The position numbers and the translations under genes were made by a program. From JBDTVS01 sp040007095 (GTDB taxonomy: Bacteria; Acidobacteriota; Vicinamibacteria; Vicinamibacterales; CAVVIG01), in contig JBDTVS010000007.1 in the NCBI GenBank assembly GCA_040007095.1, positions 1 to 64,000 of the forward strand: 64,000 nt of DNA. The letters are read 5' to 3'. Shown here piece after piece: positions 43,603 through 52,676 of this stretch (positions within the stretch are counted from its first letter, which is position 1; each line of letters starts with the position of its first letter). The notes beneath the pieces are model-generated. The model was not told the DNA's origin, ran no database searches, and was given only the letters and a program-made list of their open reading frames with translations.

Positions 43603-44235
43603 TCACGTCAGGTCGTGCCCTGACACGGAGGGTTCCGACGCCTCGTCATGGGCACTGGGACTGTCATCCTCGAACAGCGCCACCCTCAGCACGCACGTCG
43701 CTTCGCCGGTTCCGCGGCACGCCACGACCTCGGCACGGCCGTGCAGATCGAAGAGCCGGAACAGACGCGTGAGCACCGCCGCGTAGAATCCGCACAACGG
43801 AGCCGGCACCGGTTCGCGCACAGTGCAAAAAATCGACGATCGCACTTCGACGTCGGCCGTCCCCGTCTGCAGACGCGAGACGGCGCGACTGCCGGGATAG
43901 CTCCTGCGCACGAGACGGCACGCCAGGCGCAGCACCAGACGTTGACGCCACCGCTCGGGCATCGCGCTCACGAAGGCGCGCTCGGTCGACGCCATCGACA
44001 GGACGGTCCACTCCGCCGCGTACTCGCCGGCACGGGTGGTCACGACCTGATAGGTGTCGCCCTCCTGTCGGAGAAAGCTCAGGACCGCGAGCAGCGGTGC
44101 CATGCCGATGGTGCCTTCGCGCAGGCCTTCCGAGGTGAGCCAGTGTTCGTAAAAGGCCAGCCGCGTAGGCCGGATATCGGCGATACCTTGATGCAGGCTC
44201 GCCGCAAGCACTCGCCCGACACCGGCGTCACGCAT
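43603..44235 (-). CDS. Conserved protein of unknown function (possibly V4R-like fold)
   Basis: 210 residues, ATG at 44235, no signal or membrane segment. The C-terminal half (AVLTRLFRLFDLHGRAEVVA, CRGTGEATCVLRVALFEDD) resembles the cysteine-containing end of V4R/TIGR02265-like proteins, but the match is only a pattern impression. Four cysteines are spread over the second half. It is first in the minus-strand TPR-SPOR-lnt-prfB run and divergent from argS. Confidence 0.5.
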   Translation of the reverse strand: MRDAGVGRVLAASLHQGIADIRPTRLAFYEHWLTSEGLREGTIGMAPLLAVLSFLRQEGDTYQVVTTRAGEYAAEWTVLSMASTERAFVSAMPERWRQRLVLRLACRLVRRSYPGSRAVSRLQTGTADVEVRSSIFCTVREPVPAPLCGFYAAVLTRLFRLFDLHGRAEVVACRGTGEATCVLRVALFEDDSPSAHDEASEPSVSGHDLT

Positions 44236-44767
44236 GGCGAGTGGAGGGTTCCAGCCCCTGCGACCCGCGGACGCGTCTACCCTGCTTCTCGCATATCTGG
44301 GACTGCCCCGCGCGCTCGTCGTGTATCAGGTTGACGTGTACCACGGAGCACACCGGGGTAGAACATTGGGATTTTTCTCGGTGATCGCGGTGATCTCGGC
44401 GGTTGACCCTTGAAACGGAGACTCTGCCGGCGGGCTGATGCGATCGTACCGCGCATCGAACGCGGTTATCATCCGTTGTGCGCGCGTACATGCGAGCGCG
44501 GCGCGGCCCGGCTGCCCCGCGGCTCGCCGGCGAATGCCTGGAAACGGTTGTCCTGCTCGAGGACGTGCGTGCGGTCATCAACGAAGAAATCGATGTAGTC
44601 GGCGACCCCGGCCGGTGGCTCGCGATGGTGAACGCGCCCGCCGAAGATGGCGTCCCCGAAACATTTCAAGGTCACCAACTGTAATCGTATCAGCGTTTAC
44701 GGGCCGCGGACGACGCGAAATAATTCTCCGCTGGTCCGCGAATCCTGGAGTCTGGAGATCCTGTTCA
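44236..44767. other. Divergent intergenic region before argS, with a ggtgatctc word palindrome (family F)
   Basis: About 530 bp. Left words accacggagcacaccgggg (about 44338-44358) and right words ttctcggtgatcgcggtgatctcggcggtt (44374-44404) form an imperfect inverted pair of the same style as families B and D. The rest (44410-44767) has short open frames on both strands, none with a ribosome site and motif I could support. No T-box or tRNA-like structure for argS was seen. Confidence 0.5.
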
Positions 44768-46780
44768 ATGATTTTGCCCGTTCAGCGTGCCATTCACGAT
44801 GCCATCGTCGACGCCGTTCAGCGCCAGTACGGCCTGGCCGAGGTGCCCGCCTTCGCGATCGAGGTTGCGCCCAATCGGGCGCTCGGCGATCTCGCCGTCA
44901 CCGTGGCGTTCCAGCTCGCGAGGACCCTGCGAAAAGCGCCGCGCGCGATCGCGCAGGAGCTGGCCGGCGCCATCGGCGTGCTCCCCGGTATCGCGCGAGT
45001 GACGCCCACTCCTCAGGGCTATCTGAACGTGTACCTGGATCGGGCGCCGTTCGTCTGGTCCCAGCTCCACGACGTCGCTCCTCTGTCGCCCGCGGCCACC
45101 GACAAGACCATCGTCGAGCACACCGCCATCAACCCGAACAAGGCCGCCCATATCGGCCATCTGCGGAACGCCGCGCTCGGCGACACGCTCGCACGGGTCA
45201 TGGCCTTTCGCGGCGCTCCGGTCGAAGTCCAGAACTACATCGACGATCTCGGCGTACAGGTCGCCGACATCGTGGTCGGCTTGAAAGAGATCGAGCGGCG
45301 GTCGCTGGCTGATATCAGCACGCTCGCGGAGACGACGCGGTTCGACTACTACTGCTGGGACTTGTACGCAAAGGTCACCGAGTGGTACGAGGGAGATGCG
45401 GGCCGCCTCGCGGTCCGCACGGCGACCTTGCACGAGCTCGAACGAGGCGGCAACGACACCGCGGACGCCGCGGCAGTGATCGTGGATCGGATTGTGCGCG
45501 CGCATCTCAAGACGATGGCGCGTCTGGGCATCGGCTACGATCTCCTGACCTACGAAGGCGACATCCTCCGCCTGCAGTTCTGGGCGCGGGCGTTCGAGAT
45601 TCTCAAGACCACCGGCGCGGTGTTCCTGCAGACAGAAGGCCGGCTCTCGGGCTGCTGGGTGATGCGCATCGACCAGCCGGCTGACGAAGGCGCCGCCACG
45701 GAGACCGAATCCCCGGCGGCCGCCGGCGAGGAAGGCGAGGACACGGGATCGCGAGAGAAAGTGATCGTCCGATCGAACGGCGTCGTCACCTATGTGGGAA
45801 AGGACATCGCCAACCAGTTCTGGAAGCTCGGCCTGCTCGGCCGCGATTTCAACTACCGTTTCTTCGGCGAACAGGAGGGCGGCAGGCCGCTATGGTCGAC
45901 CACCTCGGGGCCAAGCGATCCGGCGGCGCCGTCCTTCGGCCGCGCCAGGCGCATCTACAACGTGATCGATTCGCGGCAGATGTATCTCCAGGCTCTCCTC
46001 AGCCAGGCGTTGCGGACCTTCGGTCACGCGGAAGAGGCGGACAACTCGATTCACTTTTCGTACGAGATGGTGGCGCTCTCGCATGCGACGGCGCTCGAGC
46101 TCGGCTACCCGGCGCCGAGCGGCGAGGCCGCCGCCAAGCCGTTTGTCGAGGTCTCCGGGCGCAAAGGCCTGGGCGTCAAGATCGACGACCTGCTGGACCT
46201 GCTGATCGACAAGGCCTCGCGTGAAGTGGCCAAACGAAACCCTGAGCTCAGCGCGGGCGAGGGACAGCGGGCCGCGTCGCACATCGCCGTCGCGGCGATT
46301 CGCTACTTCATGTTGAAGTACTCGCGCGGCAAGCTGATCGTGTTCGACATCGAGGAGGCGCTGAGCTTCGAGGGCGAAAGCGGGCCCTACCTGCAATATG
46401 CGGCGGTGCGGGCGAACAACATCTTTCAGAAGCTCCAGGAGCGCGAGTCGCTGACCGAAGCGGACATCCTCGGTGCGCTCGACACCGCCGCCGCCGAGGA
46501 GCTCGCGGGCGACGACAGCGGGCTCTGGGGCCTGGTGTTCGAGGCCGCGCGGCTCGACGACATCGTCGAGCAGGTGATGCGGTCGCTCGAGTTCTCGATT
46601 CTGGCGAAATACGCGTTCGGACTCGCCCAACTGTTCAACGCCTTCTACCACCGCTTCCCGATCCTCAACGAGGAACGCCTCGACCGCAAGCGCTGGCGCG
46701 CGGCGGGCGTCGCCTACGTACGCCGGCAGCTCACTTGTGCACTGGATCTGATGGGAATCGTCGTGCCGTCGCGGATGTAG
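44768..46780 (+). CDS. argS: Arginyl-tRNA synthetase
   Basis: 670 residues, ATG at 44768. The N-terminal Add-1 domain, the class I HIGH motif (NPNKAAHIGHLRNAALGD), GKDIANQFWKLGLLGRDFNY, the KMSKS-equivalent SGRKGLGVKIDDLLD and the C-terminal DALR anticodon domain (FALAQLFNAFY-type region ending MGIVVPSRM) are complete. There is an acidic insert (PADEGAATETESPAAAGEEG, then EDTGSRE) in the catalytic part that is not part of the usual core. It charges tRNA-Arg. It is divergent from the preceding run. Confidence 0.93.
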   Translation: MILPVQRAIHDAIVDAVQRQYGLAEVPAFAIEVAPNRALGDLAVTVAFQLARTLRKAPRAIAQELAGAIGVLPGIARVTPTPQGYLNVYLDRAPFVWSQLHDVAPLSPAATDKTIVEHTAINPNKAAHIGHLRNAALGDTLARVMAFRGAPVEVQNYIDDLGVQVADIVVGLKEIERRSLADISTLAETTRFDYYCWDLYAKVTEWYEGDAGRLAVRTATLHELERGGNDTADAAAVIVDRIVRAHLKTMARLGIGYDLLTYEGDILRLQFWARAFEILKTTGAVFLQTEGRLSGCWVMRIDQPADEGAATETESPAAAGEEGEDTGSREKVIVRSNGVVTYVGKDIANQFWKLGLLGRDFNYRFFGEQEGGRPLWSTTSGPSDPAAPSFGRARRIYNVIDSRQMYLQALLSQALRTFGHAEEADNSIHFSYEMVALSHATALELGYPAPSGEAAAKPFVEVSGRKGLGVKIDDLLDLLIDKASREVAKRNPELSAGEGQRAASHIAVAAIRYFMLKYSRGKLIVFDIEEALSFEGESGPYLQYAAVRANNIFQKLQERESLTEADILGALDTAAAEELAGDDSGLWGLVFEAARLDDIVEQVMRSLEFSILAKYAFGLAQLFNAFYHRFPILNEERLDRKRWRAAGVAYVRRQLTCALDLMGIVVPSRM

Positions 46781-46832
46781 CGTCGTCCGACGCGGGCGCC
46801 CCGCTGAGCCGCTAATCAGCTGGCGGAAGAGA

Positions 46833-46862
46833 CTTCTTCGTGTTTTCGTGGTTTCGTGGTTG
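46833..46862 (+). repeat. Half of the tcgtggtt word palindrome (family B variant)
   Basis: ttcttcgtgttttcgtggtttcgtggttgc; the same words, in full palindromic form, occur at 50774-50848. Confidence 0.55.
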
Positions 46863-47046
46863 CATTTGACTCGACACCTGATCGATGTCGTCCGTCAGAT
46901 GTCAGATATCGCAAGCCAAATCCATGGCGGATGACCGAGAATATGTACATCGGTTCGCCGGGGCCTTCGGTGGCGGCGACACGTTTACTCGGTGGAGGCG
47001 TTCCATTCATGCCCAGGTTGTCGTTGACGGCGCAAAGGCGGGCGAG

Positions 47047-47751
47047 ATGCCGTTGATCGGAATCACGCGCTGCCGCAAACTCGACGACTACCAGCAAGCC
47101 GTGCTGCACGTGGGCGGCGAGGTCCGCGTCGTCGAAGCCTCCATGCCGGTGAACGACGCGCTCGACGGCCTGGACGGCCTGCTGCTGACCGGCGGCGAGG
47201 ATGTCGATCCGACGAGGTATGGCGAGGCCGCCCATCCGACCGTGACGGATGTCGATCCCCAGCGGGACGCATTCGAGGTCGATCTGGTGATTGAGGCGCG
47301 CGCCCGCAAGCTGCCGATTCTCGCCATCTGTCGCGGCGTGCAGCTGCTCAATGTCGCCTGCGGCGGCACGCTGGTGCAAGATGTTCCTTCACAGATGGCC
47401 GGGGGCACGGAACACCTGCTCGCGGTGCCTGCGCACAAGCCGTTCGACCTGGCGCACGAGGTCTGGGTCGACAAGGGCACGCTGCTGGCCAGGCTGATGA
47501 ACGAGCGGCTGAATGGCACGGATACGTGCGACGTCAACAGCCGCCACCATCAGGCGGTGAAGGCGCTGGCTCCGGGTTTCCGCGCGTCCGCCACGGCGCC
47601 AGACGGCGTCATCGAGGCCATCGAGGATCCGTCCGCCGGGTTTTGCATCGGGGTCCAGTGGCACCCGGAGAATTTTTACAGAACCGGTGAATTCCGCTCG
47701 ATCTTCGAAGGGTTCCTCGAGGCAAGTCAGTCGAAGAAAGCCGAGACGTAG
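47047..47751 (+). CDS. Class I glutamine amidotransferase (gamma-glutamyl-GABA hydrolase-like)
   Basis: 234 residues, ATG at 47047 following a GGGCGAG sequence. The peptidase C26 family is clear: LDGLLLTGGEDVDPTRYGEA, nucleophile ILAICRGVQLLNVACGG (Cys in CRG), and GVQWHPENF with the His and Glu of the triad. PuuD-type members release GABA or glutamate from gamma-glutamyl compounds. No putrescine genes are adjacent, so the substrate is uncertain. Confidence 0.85.
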   Translation: MPLIGITRCRKLDDYQQAVLHVGGEVRVVEASMPVNDALDGLDGLLLTGGEDVDPTRYGEAAHPTVTDVDPQRDAFEVDLVIEARARKLPILAICRGVQLLNVACGGTLVQDVPSQMAGGTEHLLAVPAHKPFDLAHEVWVDKGTLLARLMNERLNGTDTCDVNSRHHQAVKALAPGFRASATAPDGVIEAIEDPSAGFCIGVQWHPENFYRTGEFRSIFEGFLEASQSKKAET

Positions 47752-47991
47752 GCTCCGACTTTTCACCACCGGCTGGTTCTTCTGCCGCGTCTGAGCACGC
47801 CGGTGGGTGGCCAGCGGCCGCCATTCCTCTCACCACTGCGGTCCAACATCGCGCCAGCACGCACGCCGGTGGCGACGTCGACGCCCCGACTGAGATATCT
47901 CGTGAAGAAACGAGTGTGCGGCCGTTCAACTGTCCGAGAATTGTGCGGTCTTTCGTGAACGGGACCCGCACACAACCGGAGGTTGAACGGC

Positions 47992-49001
47992 ATGGCGAAC
48001 GCGGAGCACGAAGAAGCGATCTCGGTGCACGCTGGTGCGCAGGACCTTCCTGAAGGCGGCAACATCGACAAGATTCGCGACATTCTGTTCGGGGCCCAGA
48101 GCCGTGAGTTCGAGAAGCGGATGGCCAGGCTCGACGAGCGCATGAACAAGGAGACAGCGGGCCTGAAAGAGGACCTCCGCACGCGATTCGAGTCGTTGGA
48201 AATTTATGTGAAGGGCGAAGTGGACGCGCTGTCGGAACGCCTCAGGTCCGAGCAGGCCGATCGGCTCGAAAGCCTGAAAGAAGTGGCGCGCGACCTCAAG
48301 GAAACCGCAAGGGGCTCGAAAGAAGACTGGGCCAGCTCGCCGAGCAGGCCACCAAGAGCCAGCGAGAAATTCGACAACAGATTCTCGAGCAATCCAAGAG
48401 TCTCTCGGACGAGATCCGCCAGAAGTACGAGCTGGTGTCCGCGGCCCTGGAGCTCGCTGGGGACGTCCTGCGGGCGAAGGGAGAGGCCGCGCACCGCTGG
48501 GTGGTCGATACCAGGCGGATGGCGTCACTGATGGCGGGTGTCGTGAAATACGACGACTCCGCCCTGGTGGATTCGGACATCGCCCAGGCCCAATCGATTC
48601 GCGATCAACTCGAACAGGTGCGATTGCACTTCGATACCGGCAGCGCGGTGGTCCGGTCGGAAGACGCAGTCACCATCCGCCGCGTCGCCGCGTTGGTGAC
48701 GAAGCTGGCCGGCCTGGCGTTCGTCGCGGGATTGCGGCTGTCGGTCGAGGTGATCGGTCATGCCGATGCGACCGGGTCGGAGTCCAGCAACGTGTACCTG
48801 AGCGCCGAGCGCGCGCACATGGTCACGGCGCTGGTCGCCGCGGCGGAAACATCCGCCGGGGCGGTGACCACCGCGAAGAGGAACAGCCAACCGCTTTTCT
48901 CCAATGCCGGCCCTGCCGCCGAGAACAGGATCGTGCGCTTCACCGTCCGATTGCGGCCCGAAGGCATGGAGCCATTCTCGTCGCGGAAGACGAGGACATG
49001 A
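47992..49001 (+). pseudogene. Frameshifted gene: coiled-coil N-terminus joined to an OmpA-like C-terminus
   Basis: An ATG at 47992 with GGAGG 9 nt upstream starts a coiled-coil protein (NIDKIRDILFGAQSREFEKR, MARLDERMNKETAGLKEDL, DALSERLRSEQADRLESLK). At about 48325 the family pattern jumps frame: the continuing coiled coil is LGQLAEQATKSQREIRQQIL, EQSKSLSDEIRQKYELVSAA in the other frame, consistent with a one-base deletion. That frame runs on to an OmpA-like domain (RLHFDTGSAVVRSEDAV, then VEVIGHADATGSESSNVYLS) ending at 49001. In the first frame a junk tail ends at 48531. Sequencing error cannot be excluded. Confidence 0.6.
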
Positions 49002-49324
49002 TTGGCGAGTTGATCGTGAGCGTATTGGAGTCGAACGGCCACAAGGTGTTCCTGGCCCACGACATGGACGAGGCCCTGCGGATCGTCGACGGCATGCGCG
49101 AACCCCTCCATTTGCTGTTGACGGACGTGGTGATGCGTGGCGGAACCGGCGTCGCGTTGGCCGCCGCGGTCGTCGAGAGAATCCCTGAGATCCGCCTGCT
49201 CTTCATGTCGGGCTACGCCGACCGCGTGGACGGCATGCTCAAGGACGGCGCCGCCTTTCTCCAAAAGCCGTTCAGCTCGTCGCGCCTGGTTCAGAAGGTC
49301 CGGGAAGTGTTCGACGAAGCTTAG
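48998..49324 (+). CDS. Truncated response-regulator receiver domain
   Basis: 108 residues from an ATG at 48998 that overlaps the previous stop as ATGA. The receiver fold has phospho-acceptor LLLTDVVMRGG (Asp), MSGYADR and the lysine in FLQKPFSSSRL. The first strand with its acidic pocket (ILVAEDEDM) is readable in the same frame just upstream, at 48974-48999, but has no start codon. The protein as it could start lacks that pocket. It looks like the end of a hybrid histidine kinase whose front is lost. Confidence 0.6.
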   Translation: MIGELIVSVLESNGHKVFLAHDMDEALRIVDGMREPLHLLLTDVVMRGGTGVALAAAVVERIPEIRLLFMSGYADRVDGMLKDGAAFLQKPFSSSRLVQKVREVFDEA

Positions 49325-49360
49325 GACCCAGGGCGGGAATTACAGCGTTTTCCGATTGTG

Positions 49361-49427
49361 CGTAGTGTCCAGCTCTAGCCAAGCTTTAGCCGGACCGCGA
49401 CAGTCCGCCTGAAGGCGAGACACTACG
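49361..49427. mobile_element. Small MITE-like repeat with TAGTGTC ends (family C, full copy)
   Basis: 67 bp bounded by cgtagtgtc (49361-49369) and its exact inverse gacactacg (49419-49427). The interior has ctagccaagctttagccggac and agtccgcctgaaggcg words like those at 21777-21818 and 53521-53550. It lies between the receiver fragment and the rRNA methyltransferase gene. Confidence 0.7.
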
Positions 49428-49454
49428 TACAAACGAACAGCGGTCCAGGGCTTG

Positions 49455-50732
49455 TCAGGAAATAACTGAGTCGAAGACAACGACACACTCGACATGCGGT
49501 GTGTTCGGAAAGAGATCGAACGCGTCAGCGCGGAGCATTTCATACCCGGCGCCGACGATGAGCCGTGCGTCACGTGCGAGCGTGGCGACGTCGCACGAGA
49601 CATAGATCACGCGGCGAGGCCGCAGGCGAATCACGCCGTCGAGCGCTTCCCGCGACAGCCCCGTCCGTGGCGGGTCCACGATGACGGCGTCCGCGTCGGG
49701 CGAGGCGGACAGAACGAACGCTTCCACCGATTGGTGCCGGGCCTGGATCACACGGCTTTCGGCGGCGGCCGCGTTCACGATCAGGTCCTCGGCCGCTACC
49801 CGGTCGCCTTCGACGGCCGTCACACGCGCCTGACGGGTGCGCGCAGCCGCCACGGCGAACAGTCCGCCGCCGGCGTAGAGATCGATCACCGCGCCGCCCA
49901 GCGGGACCTGCTCGACGACGTGCGCGACCAGGCGGCGCAAGAGGAATCGGTTGCCCTGAAAAAACGCCAGAACGTGACGCCGCACCGCAATCGACCCGCC
50001 CGCGCCGGCGTCGAACCGGTCGGTGACATGAGGGCTGCCCGAGACGACCCGACAACCGCCGCCAGGCGCCGACACCGCGAGGCCGGTCAGGCCGTCCATC
50101 GAGAACGACGCCAGGCGCGAAGCCGGCGCGCCGGGCTTCGCCGTGCGGAGGTGTACGACCCGCTCCGACGCCTCGAGGTTCTCCGCGAGATCGATCTCAT
50201 CAACCTCGTCTCCCAGCCGCCCGAGCTCGGCGCCGAGGCGATCGATCACATCGCACGTGGCCGGCAGCAATTGAGCGGTCTGCCTGGCGTCGCACAGGTC
50301 GTGCGTCCCTTCGCGAAAGAATCCGAAGCGCCCGCCCCGCCAATGGAGTCGAGCCCGCATGCGGTAGCCTTCGATCGGCGACGGAGCCACCGTCACCGGC
50401 GAAGGCAGCGGCAGGCGTGCGATCCGCGCAAACGCGTCGGCGATAATGAGCGACTTGAGCGAGAGCTGACGGTCGTAGCCGATGTGCGCGTAGAGGCAGC
50501 CGCCGCACAGTGGATCCCCGGAGACCATCCGGCGGTCGGACGACGGTTCCTCGACGGCCTGGGTACTCGCGTAGGCCACGCCTTTACCGAGTCGGTCGAT
50601 CCGCGCCACGACGCGCTCGCCGGGAATCGTACCGGCGACGAGCACCACCTGCCCGTCGACGCGCGCAATCATCCGCCCGCCGGCAGCAGGCTTCTCGACC
50701 AGGAGCGTCACAATTTGCCCGAGTTGCAGCAT
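49455..50732 (-). CDS. 23S rRNA (uracil-5-)-methyltransferase (RlmD/TrmA family)
   Basis: 425 residues, ATG at 50732. An N-terminal TRAM domain is followed by CGGCLYAHIGYDRQL, part of the iron-sulphur cluster region, then the SAM-binding VIDLYAGGGLFAVAAARTR, VIVDPPRTGLSREALDGV and the catalytic cysteine in VIYVSCDVATLARD. The family methylates uridine in 23S rRNA or tRNA; RlmD, RlmC and others cannot be told apart by eye. A rather long tail after that is typical. Confidence 0.86.
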   Translation of the reverse strand: MLQLGQIVTLLVEKPAAGGRMIARVDGQVVLVAGTIPGERVVARIDRLGKGVAYASTQAVEEPSSDRRMVSGDPLCGGCLYAHIGYDRQLSLKSLIIADAFARIARLPLPSPVTVAPSPIEGYRMRARLHWRGGRFGFFREGTHDLCDARQTAQLLPATCDVIDRLGAELGRLGDEVDEIDLAENLEASERVVHLRTAKPGAPASRLASFSMDGLTGLAVSAPGGGCRVVSGSPHVTDRFDAGAGGSIAVRRHVLAFFQGNRFLLRRLVAHVVEQVPLGGAVIDLYAGGGLFAVAAARTRQARVTAVEGDRVAAEDLIVNAAAAESRVIQARHQSVEAFVLSASPDADAVIVDPPRTGLSREALDGVIRLRPRRVIYVSCDVATLARDARLIVGAGYEMLRADAFDLFPNTPHVECVVVFDSVIS

Positions 50733-50773
50733 CAGATAGGTGGCCTGTTCTGCCCGTCTGTAGACTCCAAAAT

Positions 50774-50848
50774 GCAACCACGAAAACGCGAAAACACGAA
50801 AAAAACTATGGTTTGGTGCCTTCGCGACTTCGTGCTTTCGTGGTTACG
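50774..50848. repeat. accacgaaaac...ttcgtggtta word palindrome (family B variant)
   Basis: Left arm gcaaccacgaaaacgcg, aaaacacgaa; right arm ccttcgcgacttcgtgc, tttcgtggttacgc. Same layout as 29656-29728, with 'cgaaaa' words in place of 'caaag'. Confidence 0.7.
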
Positions 50849-50873
50849 CTTGAGAAATGAACGTGGCACTCGA

Positions 50874-51590
50874 CTAGACGGTCACAATCGGCAGACCAAA
50901 ACGCTCGCGCACCAGCCGGTCGACCGCCGTGTCGCGAGCGCGCGCGAAGGCGTCGGGCGCCATCCGGTCGCGATAGGTCGCGAGCTCGGCGTCGGCCTCG
51001 CCCAGAAGTGCCGTGTGCGACTCGTCGTCGAGGCGTGCGCGCGCCGTGTGCATCAGCTCGTCATCGAGTCGCTTGAGCCGCGCCAGCAATGCCTCTCGCG
51101 CCTCGCCCCGGACGCCGCGCGCCGATACTCGCGCCGTATCCAGTTCGCCCGAGATGCGATCGATGAGCGCGTCGAACGCCGCATCGATCTTTCCCATGGC
51201 CCGCGCCGCCGTCAAGCGTGTGATGACCCGTTCCAGGTGGGCGGGCAGCGACGATGAGGCCGGCGCGGCGGGCCGCTCCTCAGTCGCCACGGCCGTGCCA
51301 GCGGTGCCAGCCGCGACCAGGCCGAGGGCTCGCCTCCATTCGTCGAAGGCGTCGAGCACGTCCGCTTCGCAGAAGTCGATCTTGATCGGCCGGCGGCGCG
51401 GCCCTTTCCGATAGTACCGCTCGAAGCAACGGTCGATGCCGGAATACGCCACCTTCAAGGGGACGCCTTGAGCCGCCCATCCCGACACGATCTCGAATGA
51501 AGGTCCGACAACCCGGATCAAGTGGCCGTCGTTCTTCCGGCAGAGGTAGTCCTCGATCTCGCGGCAGTAGTCGACGATTGGCTCACTCAA
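50874..51590 (-). CDS. Conserved protein of unknown function
   Basis: 238 residues, TTG start at 51590. It is soluble, with no signal. An N-terminal part has DYCREIEDYLCRKNDGHLIR and WAAQGVPLKVAYSGIDRCFE, RYYRKGPRRRPIKIDFCEADV; an acidic/Ala-rich linker and an alpha-helical C-terminus (LERVITRLTAARAMGKIDAA to RFGLPIVTV) follow. It lies in the run with coaX and birA, but I know no function for it. Confidence 0.6.
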   Translation of the reverse strand: MSEPIVDYCREIEDYLCRKNDGHLIRVVGPSFEIVSGWAAQGVPLKVAYSGIDRCFERYYRKGPRRRPIKIDFCEADVLDAFDEWRRALGLVAAGTAGTAVATEERPAAPASSSLPAHLERVITRLTAARAMGKIDAAFDALIDRISGELDTARVSARGVRGEAREALLARLKRLDDELMHTARARLDDESHTALLGEADAELATYRDRMAPDAFARARDTAVDRLVRERFGLPIVTV

Positions 51591-51690
51591 ATTGAAGTCG
51601 GAACTTGGAAGTTGGAACGCGTTGCAGAATCAACATCATTATCTTTGCCGGGAAATCTCGCGGTCCCTTTCAGTTCTGACTTTTGAGCTT
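51591..51690. repeat. Short intergenic gap with aagtcggaacttggaagttgg words (family D-like)
   Basis: ttgaagtcggaacttggaagttgg and cagttctgacttttgagctttcag are degenerate words of the family D type. It is 100 bp between coaX and the unknown gene. Confidence 0.4.
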
Positions 51691-52497
51691 TCAGTTCGGG
51701 CGGCGTTTTTCATCCGCCAGCGAGTGGTTCCGTTCCCACACAATGCGAAGCCCGTGCAGCGTGAGGTCGGGGTCCACGTGTTGAATGAGCGACGTCTCGG
51801 GAGCGATCAGCTGGGCCAGACCACCGGTCGCGATGCAGATCGTGTCCCCTCCCAGCTCGACGCTCATTCGGGTGATCAATCCTTCCACCATGCCCAGATA
51901 TCCGTAGAACAGACCCGACTCGATCGCGCCGACGGTCGACTGACCGATGACAGTCGCCGGCTTGCGCACGTCCACCCGCGGCAGCCGGGCGGCTCGCTGA
52001 AACAGCGCTTCCGCGGCGATCTGAGGTCCAGGGCAAATCACACCGCCCAGGTACTCGCCCCTGGCCGTCACGGCATCGAAGGTCGTGGCAGTACCGAGAT
52101 CGGCGACGATGAGCGGGCGAGTCGCAGATCGTCCGTATCGCTCGAACGCGGCGAGACCGTTGGCGATGCGATCGGCCCCCACTTCCGCCGGGTTCTTGTA
52201 CAGAATCGGCATGCCGGCGTTGGTCATCGGGTCGACAACCAGCGCGCCGCGCTGGAAGTACCGACGTGCCATACCTTCCATGATCGGCGTGAGCGGCGGA
52301 ACCACCGAAGCCATGACCACGCCGGTGATCGCGCCCAGCTCGATGTGCTCGTGCGCGAACAGCCCGGTGACCATCAGGCCGACTTCATCGGCGGTCCGTT
52401 CGCGCAGCGTCAGCAGACGCCAGCTCAGTAAGAGCGTCGGTCCCTCGAACACGCCGAGCACGATGTTGGTATTGCCGACGTCTATCGCAAGGAGCAT
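51691..52497 (-). CDS. coaX: Type III pantothenate kinase
   Basis: 268 residues, ATG at 52497. The ASKHA motifs of CoaX are clear: MLLAIDVGNTNIVLGVFEG (phosphate 1), VGADRIANGLAAFERYG, LIVADLGTATTFDAVTARGE (phosphate 2), GGVICPGPQIAAEALF, and DTICIATGGLAQLIAPE (adenosine site). It phosphorylates pantothenate, the first step of CoA synthesis, and needs a monovalent cation. It lies directly downstream of birA, an arrangement seen in many bacteria. Confidence 0.93.
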   Translation of the reverse strand: MLLAIDVGNTNIVLGVFEGPTLLLSWRLLTLRERTADEVGLMVTGLFAHEHIELGAITGVVMASVVPPLTPIMEGMARRYFQRGALVVDPMTNAGMPILYKNPAEVGADRIANGLAAFERYGRSATRPLIVADLGTATTFDAVTARGEYLGGVICPGPQIAAEALFQRAARLPRVDVRKPATVIGQSTVGAIESGLFYGYLGMVEGLITRMSVELGGDTICIATGGLAQLIAPETSLIQHVDPDLTLHGLRIVWERNHSLADEKRRPN

Positions 52498-52522
52498 GGA
52501 GTCAGTCGCCACTTCGCCCACA

Positions 52523-52652
52523 CATTCCCGGCATTTCCGGCATTTCCGACATGGACCATATGCGCGTTCCTCGCGCCGTGTGAACCGGGCGCCGCTTCGA
52601 AATATCCACCACCGAGCCTCAGAGACACGGCTTTAGCCGGACTACGACGGTC
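52523..52652. repeat. cggcatttccggcatttc tandem words and a ctttagccggac fragment
   Basis: cattcccggcatttccggcatttccgac (52523-52550) is a 9-bp tandem word. At 52625-52652 acacggctttagccggactacgacggtcc resembles family C. Both lie in the birA-coaX gap. Confidence 0.5.
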
Positions 52653-52676
52653 CAACGGAAAGCGGCGCCTGCGGAT

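Noticed and set aside
44469..44678. Minus-strand 69-codon frame (VTLKCFGDAIFGGRVHHRE) upstream of argS
   Set aside because: Some protein-like look but no ribosome site, no recognised family and an overlapping plus-strand frame of the same length; not enough to call.
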